From contig SHNF01000011.1 in the NCBI GenBank assembly GCA_004295085.1, positions 1 through 64,000 on the forward strand: a stretch of 64,000 nucleotides of DNA, given 5' to 3'. A program made the position numbers and the translations under genes. The stretch is from Planctomycetota bacterium. Lineage in GTDB: Bacteria; Planctomycetota; UBA1135. Below the pieces are notes generated by a model. That model ran no database searches. It saw only the letters and a program-made list of their open reading frames with translations, and was not told the DNA's origin. Shown in pieces: positions 18,211-26,938 of this stretch. Numbering within the stretch: position 1 is the stretch's first letter; each line of letters opens with the position of its first letter.

Positions 18211-19701
18211 CTAGAGGACCGTCGTGGCCACGACGTTGGAGGTGTTGCCGTTCTCGGCCGCCTGGATCCACACCGTGCGGCCGGACAGGACCGGCGGCAC
18301 CACGGCTCCGAGCGAGGCGTTGCCCTGGCCGTCGGCGCGGTCCGACCCGGCCAGTCCCGGATTGTCCAGGCCCAGGGTCACGTTCAACTGGCTCACCGGC
18401 GTAAGTCCGGTGCCGGTGAGGCTGTAGCCGAAGAACACGACCTGGTTGGCGGTCGCGTCACTGACGCTCACGGTGGCGGCCGAGCCTCCGGTCAGCGTCG
18501 GCACGCTCAAGGTCATCAGGTCGGGCGCGATGCGCCAGATCTCGCCACCGTCGGCGTCTACGATGTAGATCTCGCCGGAGGCGTCCTCGCCGAAGGAAGT
18601 GATGCCGGTGATGGCGCCGACCGCCGGCTCCAGCTCGCTGGTGCGCTCCCGGAAGTCGGTCATGGTGGTGCCGTCGTAGCGCAGGCTCCAGATCTGGCCG
18701 CTGCAGTAGTCCGCGAAGAAGTACGTGCCCTGCAGGCCCGGGATGGCGCTGCCGCGGTACACGTAGCCGCCCGTGATCGAGCAGCGGAAGTTGGGGAAGC
18801 CGCCGTGGCTGTACTCGTAGAAGGGCAGCACCAAGCCGGTCTGATTGCAGCCGACGGCCGGCTCGTGGCAGTGGCGGCCTTCCATGATGTCCCAGCCGTA
18901 GTTCTCGCCGCCGGGGCTGTTGCCCGGCTGGAAGCTGACCTCCTCCCAGCTGCCCTGGCCCACGTCGGCGATGTACAGGTCGCCGGTCAGGCGGTCGAAG
19001 GCGCAGCGCCACGGGTTGCGCGTGCCGAAGGCCCAGATCTCATCCAGAGGCGCGCTGCCCACGAACGGATTGCTGCCGGGGATGGCGTACGGCGAGCCGC
19101 CGTCCACGTCCAGGCGCAGCATCTTGCCGAGCAGCTCCTGGCCGTTCTGAGCCCGCTCCTGCGGGTCGTTGGCGTCGCCTCCGTCACCCATGCCGATGTA
19201 GAGGTAGCCGTCGTTGGGGCCGAAGGCCAGCCAGCCGCCGTTGTGATTGGAGTACGGCTGGTTGATGGTGATGATGGTGAAGGCGCTGCCCGAGTCGGCC
19301 ACGTCCGGGTCGCCGGCCGAGACCGTGTAGCGCGCCACCACGGTGTGGCCGGAGTTGTTGGTGTAGTTGATGTAGAAGAAGCCGTTGCTGGCGTAGTCCG
19401 GGTGGAAGGCCAGGCCCAGCAGTCCGCGCTCGCCGCCCTGGCTGGCGAGGGCGCCGACGTTGAGGAACGGCGTTGCCAGCAGGCTCCCGTTCTTGATGAT
19501 CTTGATCAGTCCGGAGTTCTGCTCCAGGATGAACAGGCGCGTCGTGTCCCCGGGAGGAGCGGTGAGGAACAGCGGCTCGGACAAGCCGCTGACCACCTGG
19601 ACGGTGCGCAGCTTCTGGGCCTGCGCCAGCGGAGCCAGCAGCGCCAGGCCGGCGAGGGCCAGAGACGCGCGCCGGATGAGGGAATGCGAGGTTTGCGGCA
19701 T
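18211..19701 (-). CDS. Secreted PQQ-dependent sugar dehydrogenase (GSDH family) with shared C-terminal domain
   Basis: Soluble six-bladed glucose/sorbosone dehydrogenase-type protein (496 aa), probably periplasmic or extracellular, oxidising aldose sugars with PQQ. The signal peptide is at 1-28 (LIRRASLALAGLALLAPLAQA). Family motifs in order: GERGLLGLAFHPDY, NHNGGWLAFGPNDGYLYIG, GDGGDANDPQERAQN, LLGKMLRLDVDG, WAFGTRNPWRCAFD, YIADVGQGSWEEV and NYGWDIMEG. Residues 398-496 (bases 18214-18510) are the C-terminal domain shared with five other secreted proteins here. The ATG at 19701 was chosen because it opens the signal peptide. No PQQ synthesis genes are present in the window. Confidence 0.92.
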   Translation of the reverse strand: MPQTSHSLIRRASLALAGLALLAPLAQAQKLRTVQVVSGLSEPLFLTAPPGDTTRLFILEQNSGLIKIIKNGSLLATPFLNVGALASQGGERGLLGLAFHPDYASNGFFYINYTNNSGHTVVARYTVSAGDPDVADSGSAFTIITINQPYSNHNGGWLAFGPNDGYLYIGMGDGGDANDPQERAQNGQELLGKMLRLDVDGGSPYAIPGSNPFVGSAPLDEIWAFGTRNPWRCAFDRLTGDLYIADVGQGSWEEVSFQPGNSPGGENYGWDIMEGRHCHEPAVGCNQTGLVLPFYEYSHGGFPNFRCSITGGYVYRGSAIPGLQGTYFFADYCSGQIWSLRYDGTTMTDFRERTSELEPAVGAITGITSFGEDASGEIYIVDADGGEIWRIAPDLMTLSVPTLTGGSAATVSVSDATANQVVFFGYSLTGTGLTPVSQLNVTLGLDNPGLAGSDRADGQGNASLGAVVPPVLSGRTVWIQAAENGNTSNVVATTVL

Positions 19702-19854
19702 GTATGGTCTTGAGTTGGGTCCGAGGGTCAGCGGTGGGCGATCGCATCGCACGGGGCCAAAAATTCTAACGGGTCCCGGAGGTTACCGGCGCCGGTGCAC
19801 GCGCCTAGCCGGCAGAAGCCCCCCGCCACTGACCCGTGGATCGAGGATCACGAC

Positions 19855-21552
19855 ATGCTCGCTTCCGGCTTTCTGCTCCTGGCGATTGCCCCCCAAGGCG
19901 TGCCGGCCCAGCCCTGGCTCGACGCGGCTCGGTCCGCGGCCGAGCGCAGCGTGGTGCTCAAGCTGGACGACGCGCTCGCCGCCGACGCGCGGGACGGCGT
20001 CCTGCTCGGCGTGGCGCCGGAAGTGGCCGCCGTGGCGCAACGCCTCGGCGGGCTGGCGGTGGAGCGCTACTTCACCCAGTCTCCGGCCGAGCTGGCCGAG
20101 CTGCGCCTGCGCGGCCTGGGCCGCGGGGCCTGGCCGCCGCCGCCGGACCTGAGCCTCTATTTCCGTGTTTCTACGGAGACGCCCGCAGCCGCGGCGGCGC
20201 TGGCCGAGGAGCTGCGCCGGCTTCCCGGCGTCGCCTACGCATACGTGGCGCCGGCCCCGGCCGATCCGCCCACGGACATTCCGCCCGTAACGCCCGACTG
20301 GACCCAGTTCCAGGACTACTTCGAGGCGCCCACCCGCGGCACCCGCCAGTACGCGCTGGCCGGCTTCCTGGGGGCGCGGGGCCGCAACGTCCGGGTCACC
20401 GACTGCGAGTACGCGTGGGTGTACGACCACGAGGACATCGAGCTCAACGCCGGGCGCCTGGTGGGCGGAACCCCGGTGGGCTTGTTCTCCGACCACGGCA
20501 CGGCGGTGCTCGGCCAGCTGTACGCGCAGGACAACGACTACGGCGTCACCGGCGGCGTGCCCCAGTGCGAGATGTACATGGCCACGGAGTACGCCACGCA
20601 GTTCGGCTTCAACCCGACGCAGGCCATCATCAACGCCGCGCTGAGCAGCCAGGCGGGCGACGTGATCCTGCTGGAGATGCAGACCAGCGGCCCCACCGGC
20701 GCCTACGTGCCGGAGGAATGGACCCAGGCCTCGTTCGACGCTATCCAGAGCGCCACGGCGGCCGGCATCCACGTGGTGGAGGCCGGCGGCAACGGCGGCA
20801 TGAACCTGGACAGCGCCGTGTTCGGCGGCGCCTTCGACGTGACGGTGCGCGACTCGCGCGCCGTGATCGTGGGCGCGGGCAGCGCCATGGACCACATCTC
20901 GCTCTGGTTCACCAGCCGCGGCAGCCGCGTGGACTGCCAGGGCTGGGGCGAGAGCGTGTACACGGCCGGCTACGGCAACTTGTTCCAGGCCGGCAGCGAC
21001 GACCGCCAGGACTACACCAGCAACTTCAGCGGCACGTCCAGCGCCTCGCCGATCGTCACCAGCGCCGTGGTCGCCCTGCAGGGCGCCATGGAAGCGCACG
21101 GCATGACGCCGCCGACGCCGCTGCAGCTGCGCGACGCCCTGCGCGTCACCGGCACGCCGCAGCCGCCCCTCAACGCCGCCATGGGGCGCATCGGCCCGCT
21201 GCCCGATCTCGAGGCCTTGTTCGACTGGTTCGGCCTGCCCCAGGGGCTGCGCCACGGTCCGCGCGCCGTGCTGGGCGGCCTCTTCACGCTCGAGCTGAGC
21301 GGCAATCCCAGCGAGTCCTGGACGCTCTACCGCGCGCTGGACACCGCGCTCACCCCGACGCCGCAGGGCATGCGCGTGCTCGGCAGCAACCACTTCGCCA
21401 GCGTCGCCAGCGGCAGCTTGTCGGCCGCCGGCACCGCCACGTACACCACGCAGGTGCCCAACCGCAGCGGCCTGGCCGGGCGCGAGGCCTACCTGCAGGC
21501 GCTGTTCGGCAGCGCCCGCTGGTCCAACGGCGGAGCCGTCACCCTGGAATGA
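19855..21552 (+). CDS. Secreted S8-family (subtilisin-like) serine protease with shared C-terminal domain
   Basis: Predicted secreted subtilase of 565 aa. From ATG 19855 there is a short signal peptide (MLASGFLLLAIAPQGVPA). The triad is recognisable: Asp183 in VTDCEYAW, His214 in SDHGTAVLG and Ser395 in FSGTSSASPIV, with the oxyanion Asn313 in EAGGNGG. The region before the Asp is probably an inhibitor-like propeptide. Residues 465-565 (bases 21247-21549) form the shared C-terminal domain. The last 14 bases overlap the 3' end of the convergent nadK gene. The Asp context (TDCEY) is unlike classical subtilisins (DTG), so this is a divergent subfamily. Confidence 0.87.
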   Translation: MLASGFLLLAIAPQGVPAQPWLDAARSAAERSVVLKLDDALAADARDGVLLGVAPEVAAVAQRLGGLAVERYFTQSPAELAELRLRGLGRGAWPPPPDLSLYFRVSTETPAAAAALAEELRRLPGVAYAYVAPAPADPPTDIPPVTPDWTQFQDYFEAPTRGTRQYALAGFLGARGRNVRVTDCEYAWVYDHEDIELNAGRLVGGTPVGLFSDHGTAVLGQLYAQDNDYGVTGGVPQCEMYMATEYATQFGFNPTQAIINAALSSQAGDVILLEMQTSGPTGAYVPEEWTQASFDAIQSATAAGIHVVEAGGNGGMNLDSAVFGGAFDVTVRDSRAVIVGAGSAMDHISLWFTSRGSRVDCQGWGESVYTAGYGNLFQAGSDDRQDYTSNFSGTSSASPIVTSAVVALQGAMEAHGMTPPTPLQLRDALRVTGTPQPPLNAAMGRIGPLPDLEALFDWFGLPQGLRHGPRAVLGGLFTLELSGNPSESWTLYRALDTALTPTPQGMRVLGSNHFASVASGSLSAAGTATYTTQVPNRSGLAGREAYLQALFGSARWSNGGAVTLE

Positions 21553-22444
21553 CCGCCTCGCCCGGACCCGGCTGCAGGCCCCAGCGCAGCTTGCCGCGCA
21601 GGCGCGCGTAGAAGCCCGCCCGGGGATCCACGATCAGGCGGAAGCGGCGCGCGCTGGGGCCCACTTCCACGGCGTCGCCGGGGCGCAGCGGCCGCTGCTG
21701 GTGCCCGTCCACCGTGAGCTCCGCCGCCGCGCGCGTGCGCAGCAGCGCCTGTCCGTTCCCGGGCAGGACCAGCGGGCGCATGTCCAGGGTGTACGCGGCC
21801 ACCGGCGTCACCACGCAGGCGTCCAGCCGCGGGCTCAGCACCGGGCCGCCGGCGGCCAGCGAATACGCCGTCGAGCCGGTGGCGGTGGCCACGATCACGC
21901 CGTCCCCGCGGTAGGTGCACACGGCGCGGCCGTCCACGGACAGGTCCACCTCGGCCATGCTCTGGCTCGCGCCGCGCAGGACCACCACCTCGTTGAGGAA
22001 GTGCGTGTCCAGGAGCACGCGCCGGCCGCGGCGCAGGCGCGCCCGCATCAAGGCGTGGCTCTCGCACTCGCCGGCGCCGCCCAGGGCCGCGTCCAGCACC
22101 TCCTGGGCGCGCTGCGGCGCCACCGCCGCCAGGAACCCGACGCTGCCGAAGTTCACGCCCAGCACCGGCGCATGGCGCTCGCCCAGCCTGCGGCAGGCGT
22201 TCAGCATGGTGCCGTCGCCACCGAGCACCACCAGCAGGTCTGGACGGCTGCGGATCGGCCTGCGGCTGCGCGCGTTCTCGATGCCGAGCACGGTCGCGGA
22301 GCCGGCCAGATGCGCGCGCAGCTGCCGCGCCAGCCGCAGCGCGCCGGCCTTGCCCGGGTCGGCGCAGATGAGGACCCGCGGCCGCCCGCGGGGCAGGGAC
22401 AGCGGCTCCAGGTCCACACCGTTGCGCTGGAGGCGCCGTGCCAT
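21539..22444 (-). CDS. nadK: NAD kinase
   Basis: Phosphorylates NAD+ to NADP+ with ATP or polyphosphate; essential and cytoplasmic. The 301-aa protein shows the family landmarks: LVVLGGDGTML, GVNFGSVGFLA, LNEVVVLRG, and ATATGSTAYSLAAGGP, then TPVAAYTLDMRPLVLP. The N-terminal 25 residues are extra to the core fold. The start overlaps the dxs stop (TGATG, 22442-22446), so it is translated with dxs. It is the last gene of the long pabB-to-nadK operon and overlaps the convergent subtilase by 14 bases. Confidence 0.95.
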   Translation of the reverse strand: MARRLQRNGVDLEPLSLPRGRPRVLICADPGKAGALRLARQLRAHLAGSATVLGIENARSRRPIRSRPDLLVVLGGDGTMLNACRRLGERHAPVLGVNFGSVGFLAAVAPQRAQEVLDAALGGAGECESHALMRARLRRGRRVLLDTHFLNEVVVLRGASQSMAEVDLSVDGRAVCTYRGDGVIVATATGSTAYSLAAGGPVLSPRLDACVVTPVAAYTLDMRPLVLPGNGQALLRTRAAAELTVDGHQQRPLRPGDAVEVGPSARRFRLIVDPRAGFYARLRGKLRWGLQPGPGEAVIPG

Positions 22445-24357
22445 CAGGAGGCGCGCGCGGGCTCCGCCGCATCCTGGATGGCCGCGCTCCAGGCCGCGGC
22501 AAGCTGCTCCGGCGCCAGCCCGCAGGCTTCCAGCTGCTCCTCGCGGCTGCTGGCATGTTCGATGAAGCGGTCCGGCACGCCGTGGCGGCTCAGGCGCGGG
22601 CGCAGGCCCAGGTCCGCCAGCGCTTCGGCCACCGCCGAGCCGAATCCTCCCTGCAAGGCGTGCTCTTCCACCGTGGCGATCCAGGCGTGGCGCCGCGCCA
22701 CGCCGGCCAGCGCCCCGAGGTCCAGCGGCCGGCAGAAGCGCAGGTCCCAGACCTCCAGCTCCAGGCCTGCCTGCGCCAGCAGTTCAGCCGCCTGCACGGC
22801 GTTCTCCACCACCGCGCCCAGGGCCAGTACGGCCCCGTGGCCGCCCTCGCGCAGGCGCTCGGCGGTGCCGGGCACGAGCTCCGGGCGCAGCTCGTCCGGC
22901 GCTCCCAGGCACTCCACGGCGTTGGCGCGCGGCCAGCGCAGCGCCCACGGCCCGCCGCGGCGCAGCGCCGCGCGCAACATCCGGCCCAGGTCCACGGCGT
23001 CGCGCGGCGAGGCCAGCACCACGCCAGGCAGGGCACGCAGGTAGGCCAGATCGAATAGACCGTTGTGCGTAGGCCCGTCCTGGCCCACCAGGCCGGCCCG
23101 GTCCAGCGCCAGGATGACGCTCTCGCGCTGCAGCGCCACTTCCTGGAACACCTGGTCGTAGCCGCGCTGCAGGAACGTGCTGTACACCGCTGCCACCGGG
23201 CGCATGCCGGCAGTGGCCAGCCCGCCGGCGAAGGCCACGGCGTGCTGCTCGGTGATGCCGGTGTCGTAGAAGCGGCCTGGGAACTGCTGCGCGAACTCGG
23301 CCAGACCGGTGCCGTCCGGCATGGCCGCGGTGATCGCCACCACGCGCGCGTCCTCGCGGCCCAGCTGCAACATCTCGTCGCTGAACACCTTGGTCCAGGA
23401 ACGCTTGCCGGCGCCGCTGCGGACGCGGTCGGCCGGGCTGGGCAGCTTCGGCGGCGCGATGCCGTGGGCGCGCTGCGGGTCGCTGGCGGCCGGCGCGTAG
23501 CCGTGGCCCTTCTCGGTCAGGAAGTGCAGCAAGGACACGCCCTCGATGCGCTGCACCCGCTCCAGCGCGTCCAGCACCTGGCCGAGATCGTGGCCGTCCA
23601 GGGGCCCGACGTAGTTGACGCCCAGCTCCTCGAAGATGTGCCCGGGCACCAGCACGTGGCGGATGACTTCGCCGAACTCCTTCAGGCGCCCGCCGACCAC
23701 CGGCATGCGTGCGGCCAGGTCGCTCAGGCGCTCGTAGGCGCGCTGCATGGTGCGCGAGGTGCGAATGCGCGACAGGTAGCGCGCCAGGGCTCCCACCGAG
23801 CGGGCGATGGACCACTCGTTGTCGTTCAGCACCACGATCAGGCGCGGGCGGCGCTCGGCCGCCTCGCTCAAGCCCTCGAACGCCACCCCGGCGCCGAGCC
23901 CGGCGTCGCCCACCAGTGCCACGGTCCAGGGCGGCGGCGTCGCGGCCGGGACACCGGCGCGCAGGCCTTCGGCGATGCCGAGCGCGAACGAGACCGCAGT
24001 GCCGGCGTGGCCCGCCGTCAGCAGGTCGTATCCGGATTCCGCGCGGTTGCAGAAGCCCGAGAGGCCGCCGGTCTGGCGCAGCGTCTCGAAGCGGCTGTAG
24101 CGCCCGGTCAGCATCTTGTGCGGATAGCACTGGTGGCCGACGTCGAACACCAGGCGGTCGCGGCGGAAGTCGAAGCGCGCGTGCAGCGCCACAGTCAGCT
24201 CCACCACGCCCAGGCCGCTGCCCAGGTGCCCTCCGCTCTTCTGCACCTTCTCGATCAGGGCCGAGCGCAGCTGCGCGCACAAGTCCACCAGCTCCTCCAC
24301 GGAGCGGCCGTGCAGCTCCAGAGGGGATTGCAGCTCAGCCAGGCGCAAGGTCTTCAT
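22444..24357 (-). CDS. dxs: 1-deoxy-D-xylulose-5-phosphate synthase
   Basis: Thiamine-diphosphate enzyme that condenses pyruvate and glyceraldehyde-3-phosphate, the first step of the MEP isoprenoid pathway. At 637 aa it has normal length. Visible motifs: GGHLGSGLGVVELTVALH, FDVGHQCYPHKMLTGR, TAGHAGTAVSFALG, the TPP site GDAGLGAGVAFEGLSEA then LNDNEWSI, and the transketolase-type YDTGITEQHAVAFAGG. The ATG overlaps the upstream prenyl synthase stop (24354-24357), coupling isoprenoid precursor synthesis to chain elongation. Confidence 0.96.
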   Translation of the reverse strand: MKTLRLAELQSPLELHGRSVEELVDLCAQLRSALIEKVQKSGGHLGSGLGVVELTVALHARFDFRRDRLVFDVGHQCYPHKMLTGRYSRFETLRQTGGLSGFCNRAESGYDLLTAGHAGTAVSFALGIAEGLRAGVPAATPPPWTVALVGDAGLGAGVAFEGLSEAAERRPRLIVVLNDNEWSIARSVGALARYLSRIRTSRTMQRAYERLSDLAARMPVVGGRLKEFGEVIRHVLVPGHIFEELGVNYVGPLDGHDLGQVLDALERVQRIEGVSLLHFLTEKGHGYAPAASDPQRAHGIAPPKLPSPADRVRSGAGKRSWTKVFSDEMLQLGREDARVVAITAAMPDGTGLAEFAQQFPGRFYDTGITEQHAVAFAGGLATAGMRPVAAVYSTFLQRGYDQVFQEVALQRESVILALDRAGLVGQDGPTHNGLFDLAYLRALPGVVLASPRDAVDLGRMLRAALRRGGPWALRWPRANAVECLGAPDELRPELVPGTAERLREGGHGAVLALGAVVENAVQAAELLAQAGLELEVWDLRFCRPLDLGALAGVARRHAWIATVEEHALQGGFGSAVAEALADLGLRPRLSRHGVPDRFIEHASSREEQLEACGLAPEQLAAAWSAAIQDAAEPARAS

Positions 24358-25247
24358 GGGGCCCGTTGCAGCAGGAATGCGGGGACATCTCTTAGGACCT
24401 GGCGATGGCGCCGCAAGGGCAGTTCCAGCAAGGCTTTATGCGCTTCCTCCGCAAGCTCTGCGGCGCGCCGCCGGGTGCCGTCCAGTCCGAGCGCCGCTAC
24501 CAGCGTAGCCTTTTCCAGGGCCTGGTCGCGCCGCGGATTCTTGCCCAGCTGCTCGCGCGAGGCGGTTGCATCCAGGAGGTCATCGGTGGCCTGGAACAGC
24601 CGCCCCAACGCCCCGCCGAACGCTTCCCAGGGCTTGGGATCGACGCCCGCGGCGGCCGCGCCCATCTGCAGCGCGGCGCAGAGTAGCGCCGCGGTCTTGC
24701 GCGCGTGGATCGCCTCCACGTCCCCGGCGCGGCAGCGTGCACCCTCGGCCTGCAGGTCCAGCACCTGCCCCCCCACCATGCCGGCGGCGCCGGCGGCAGC
24801 CGACAGCAGCGCCGCCTGCTCGCGCGCCAGGCGCGCATCCTCTTGCGCCGCCAGGGTCTCGAAGGCCAGAGCCTGCAGCGCGTCCCCGGCGAGAACCGCC
24901 AGCGCCTCGCCGTAGATCACGTGCAGCGTCGGCAGACCGCGGCGCAGCTGGTCGTCGTCCATGCACGGCAGATCGTCGTGCACCAGCGAGTAGGCGTGGA
25001 TCATCTCGGCCGCCAGCGCTCCCGCCAGCGCGCGCCCGCGCACGCCGCCGGAGGCCTCGCAGGCCAGCAGGCTCAGCGCCGGGCGCAAGCGCTTGCCGCC
25101 CGCAAGCAGCGCCCGCTGCATCGCCTCGCGCAATGCCGGCGGGGCTGCCGCCGCGCTGCGCCGCTGCAGCGCCGCCGCCAGCGCTACCTCCACCTCGGGC
25201 CGCGCCGCCGCCAGCCAGTCGGCGAAGCTAGCCGTCTGCACGCTCAC
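24354..25247 (-). CDS. ispA: Polyprenyl (farnesyl/geranylgeranyl) diphosphate synthase
   Basis: Trans-prenyltransferase of 297 aa that elongates DMAPP with IPP. The first aspartate-rich motif is HDDLPCMDDD (DDx4D, the bacterial FPP synthase form), preceded by GGKRLRP; the second is ATDDLLD. Product length (C15 or C20) cannot be decided from the motifs alone, so the symbol is by analogy. The 3' end overlaps dxs by ATGA and its 5' end overlaps xseB by 20 bases; the order xseB-ispA-dxs is common in bacteria. Confidence 0.92.
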   Translation of the reverse strand: MSVQTASFADWLAAARPEVEVALAAALQRRSAAAAPPALREAMQRALLAGGKRLRPALSLLACEASGGVRGRALAGALAAEMIHAYSLVHDDLPCMDDDQLRRGLPTLHVIYGEALAVLAGDALQALAFETLAAQEDARLAREQAALLSAAAGAAGMVGGQVLDLQAEGARCRAGDVEAIHARKTAALLCAALQMGAAAAGVDPKPWEAFGGALGRLFQATDDLLDATASREQLGKNPRRDQALEKATLVAALGLDGTRRRAAELAEEAHKALLELPLRRHRQVLRDVPAFLLQRAP

Positions 25248-25506
25248 GCGCCGCGGCCTCCCCCTTCTCGAGCTGCGCCAGTCCGCGCCGCAGGACCTCG
25301 GTCAGCTCCTCCACCTTGTGCTCGGCGCCGTCCAGCGCCGCCTGCAGCGCCGCCAGCAGCTCCACGCCTTCCCGGTAGCGCTCCACGCCCTGCTCCAGGC
25401 TCAGCTCGCCGCCCTCCAGCTCCGCGACCAGTTCTTCCAGGCGGCGCAGGCGTTGTTCGAAGCCTGGTTCGGGCGCTGCATCACGCGCGGGCTTGGACTG
25501 GGCCAT
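25228..25506 (-). CDS. xseB: Exodeoxyribonuclease VII small subunit
   Basis: Small coiled-coil subunit (92 aa) of exonuclease VII, which degrades single-stranded DNA; several copies bind one XseA. The core FEQRLRRLEELVAELEGGEL-type block followed by SLEQGVERYREGVELL is diagnostic. The flanks are charged. It overlaps the prenyl synthase start by 20 bases and lies 123 bases downstream of xseA, a gap in which I see no gene. Confidence 0.95.
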   Translation of the reverse strand: MAQSKPARDAAPEPGFEQRLRRLEELVAELEGGELSLEQGVERYREGVELLAALQAALDGAEHKVEELTEVLRRGLAQLEKGEAAARERADG

Positions 25507-25629
25507 GTCCGTGCCATTGTCCCATCCACGCGGCCCGATCGGAAGGGCGCACGGGGCCGTCCCAATCCCCGGGTCCTCACCCGGATCGATCCGGCGACAG
25601 CGGAATGACCGGGCCCTGCGTGCGCCGGA

Positions 25630-26937
25630 TCAGCGCGGCTCGGATCCGGGATGGACGTCCTCGACCCGGGCGTCCAGGCGGCCCTCGGCCAGGCGCACGT
25701 GCACGCGCTCTCCCGGACGCACGTCGGCGGCCCGGCGCAGGAAACCGGGGCGCCCCGGCACCTCCACCAGCGCGTAGCCGCGCCGCAGCAGCGCTTCCGG
25801 CGCGCCGGCCCGCAGCCGTGCAGACAAACCCTGGGCCTGCACGTGCAGGAGCTCGACGCGGCGCGCCGGCGTCGCTGCCGCCAGGTCGCGCGCAGCGCGC
25901 CGCAGGCGCTCGCGGCTGCCCCGCAGGCGCGCCGCCATGGCGTCGTGCAGGCGCGCCTGCGCCTCGTACACGGCGTGACGCTGGCGCGTCACGCGCAGAT
26001 CCGGGCGCTGGCCGCGCAGATTGCGGCCCAGCCGGTCCAGACGCCCGCGCACGGCGGCGAGGCGCGCGCGCGCGGCCGCCTGCAGCGCCGCGGCCAGCGC
26101 GGCCGCCTCCTCGCGGGCGGCGCTCCAGCCCTGGCCGATGCGGTGCGCGGCCGCGGTCGGCGTCTTGGCGCGTTCGTCCGCCGCGAAGTCGCACAGGGTG
26201 AAATCGGTCTCGTGGCCGACGCCGCACAGCGTCGGCACCGAGCAGGCGGCGAGGGCACGCACCACGCGCTCCTCGTTGAAGGCCCACAGGTCCTCCAGGG
26301 AGCCGCCCCCGCGCGTGAGCAGCACCAGGTCGGGCCGGGCCCGCTCGGCCTCGCGCAAGGCGGCGAGCAGGTCGTCCGGCGCCTCGGGGCCCTGCACGCG
26401 CGTGCGCCGCAGCCACACGCGCACGGGCGCCGCCAGCTCCTCCAGGGTGCGCAGCACGTCGGCGGCCGCCGCCGAGGGGTGCGCCGTGATCAGGACCACG
26501 CTGCGCGGACGCGCCGGCACCGGCTTCTTGCGCTCGGGCGCGAACAGCCCCTCCGCCAGCAGGCGCTGCTTGAGCAGCTCGAAGCGGCGTGCCAGGTCGC
26601 CGGCGCCGCGGTCCTCCACGTGGTCCAGCAAGAAGGACAGGCGCCCGCCCTTGGGGTAGATGTCGAAGCGGCCGTGGCCGAGCACGCTGCGTCCTTCCTC
26701 CAGCCGGCAGCGCAGGGCGCGCGCCGCCTGCGCGCCCCACACGATGACGCTGAGCGTGGCGTCGCGGTCGCGCAGGCGGAAGTAATAGTGGCCGGAGGAG
26801 TGCGGGCCCGTGAATTCGAACACCTCTCCTTCCACCCACAGGTCGCCCACGTAGGCGTCGAGCGCGGAGTTGGCGCGCTGCAGCGCCTGCGTGACCGTGA
26901 GGATCTCCCGTTCCGCCGGTTGCGTCGGCGCCGCCAC
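25630..26937 (-). CDS. xseA: Exodeoxyribonuclease VII large subunit
   Basis: Catalytic subunit of exonuclease VII (435 aa). An N-terminal OB-fold (about 14-110, with VEGEVFEFTGPHSSGHYYF) is followed by the nuclease domain: ITAHPSAAAADVL, LLTRGGGSLEDLWAFNEE, CGVGHETDFTLCDFAADERAKTPTAAA, then a long arginine-rich coiled coil. I place the start at GTG 26937, one base after the TGA of the upstream gene; the longer frame to 27099 would read through that gene antisense to nothing conserved. A GTG start and TGAcGTG junction suggest translational coupling. Confidence 0.94.
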   Translation of the reverse strand: MAAPTQPAEREILTVTQALQRANSALDAYVGDLWVEGEVFEFTGPHSSGHYYFRLRDRDATLSVIVWGAQAARALRCRLEEGRSVLGHGRFDIYPKGGRLSFLLDHVEDRGAGDLARRFELLKQRLLAEGLFAPERKKPVPARPRSVVLITAHPSAAAADVLRTLEELAAPVRVWLRRTRVQGPEAPDDLLAALREAERARPDLVLLTRGGGSLEDLWAFNEERVVRALAACSVPTLCGVGHETDFTLCDFAADERAKTPTAAAHRIGQGWSAAREEAAALAAALQAAARARLAAVRGRLDRLGRNLRGQRPDLRVTRQRHAVYEAQARLHDAMAARLRGSRERLRRAARDLAAATPARRVELLHVQAQGLSARLRAGAPEALLRRGYALVEVPGRPGFLRRAADVRPGERVHVRLAEGRLDARVEDVHPGSEPR

Positions 26938-26938
26938 G

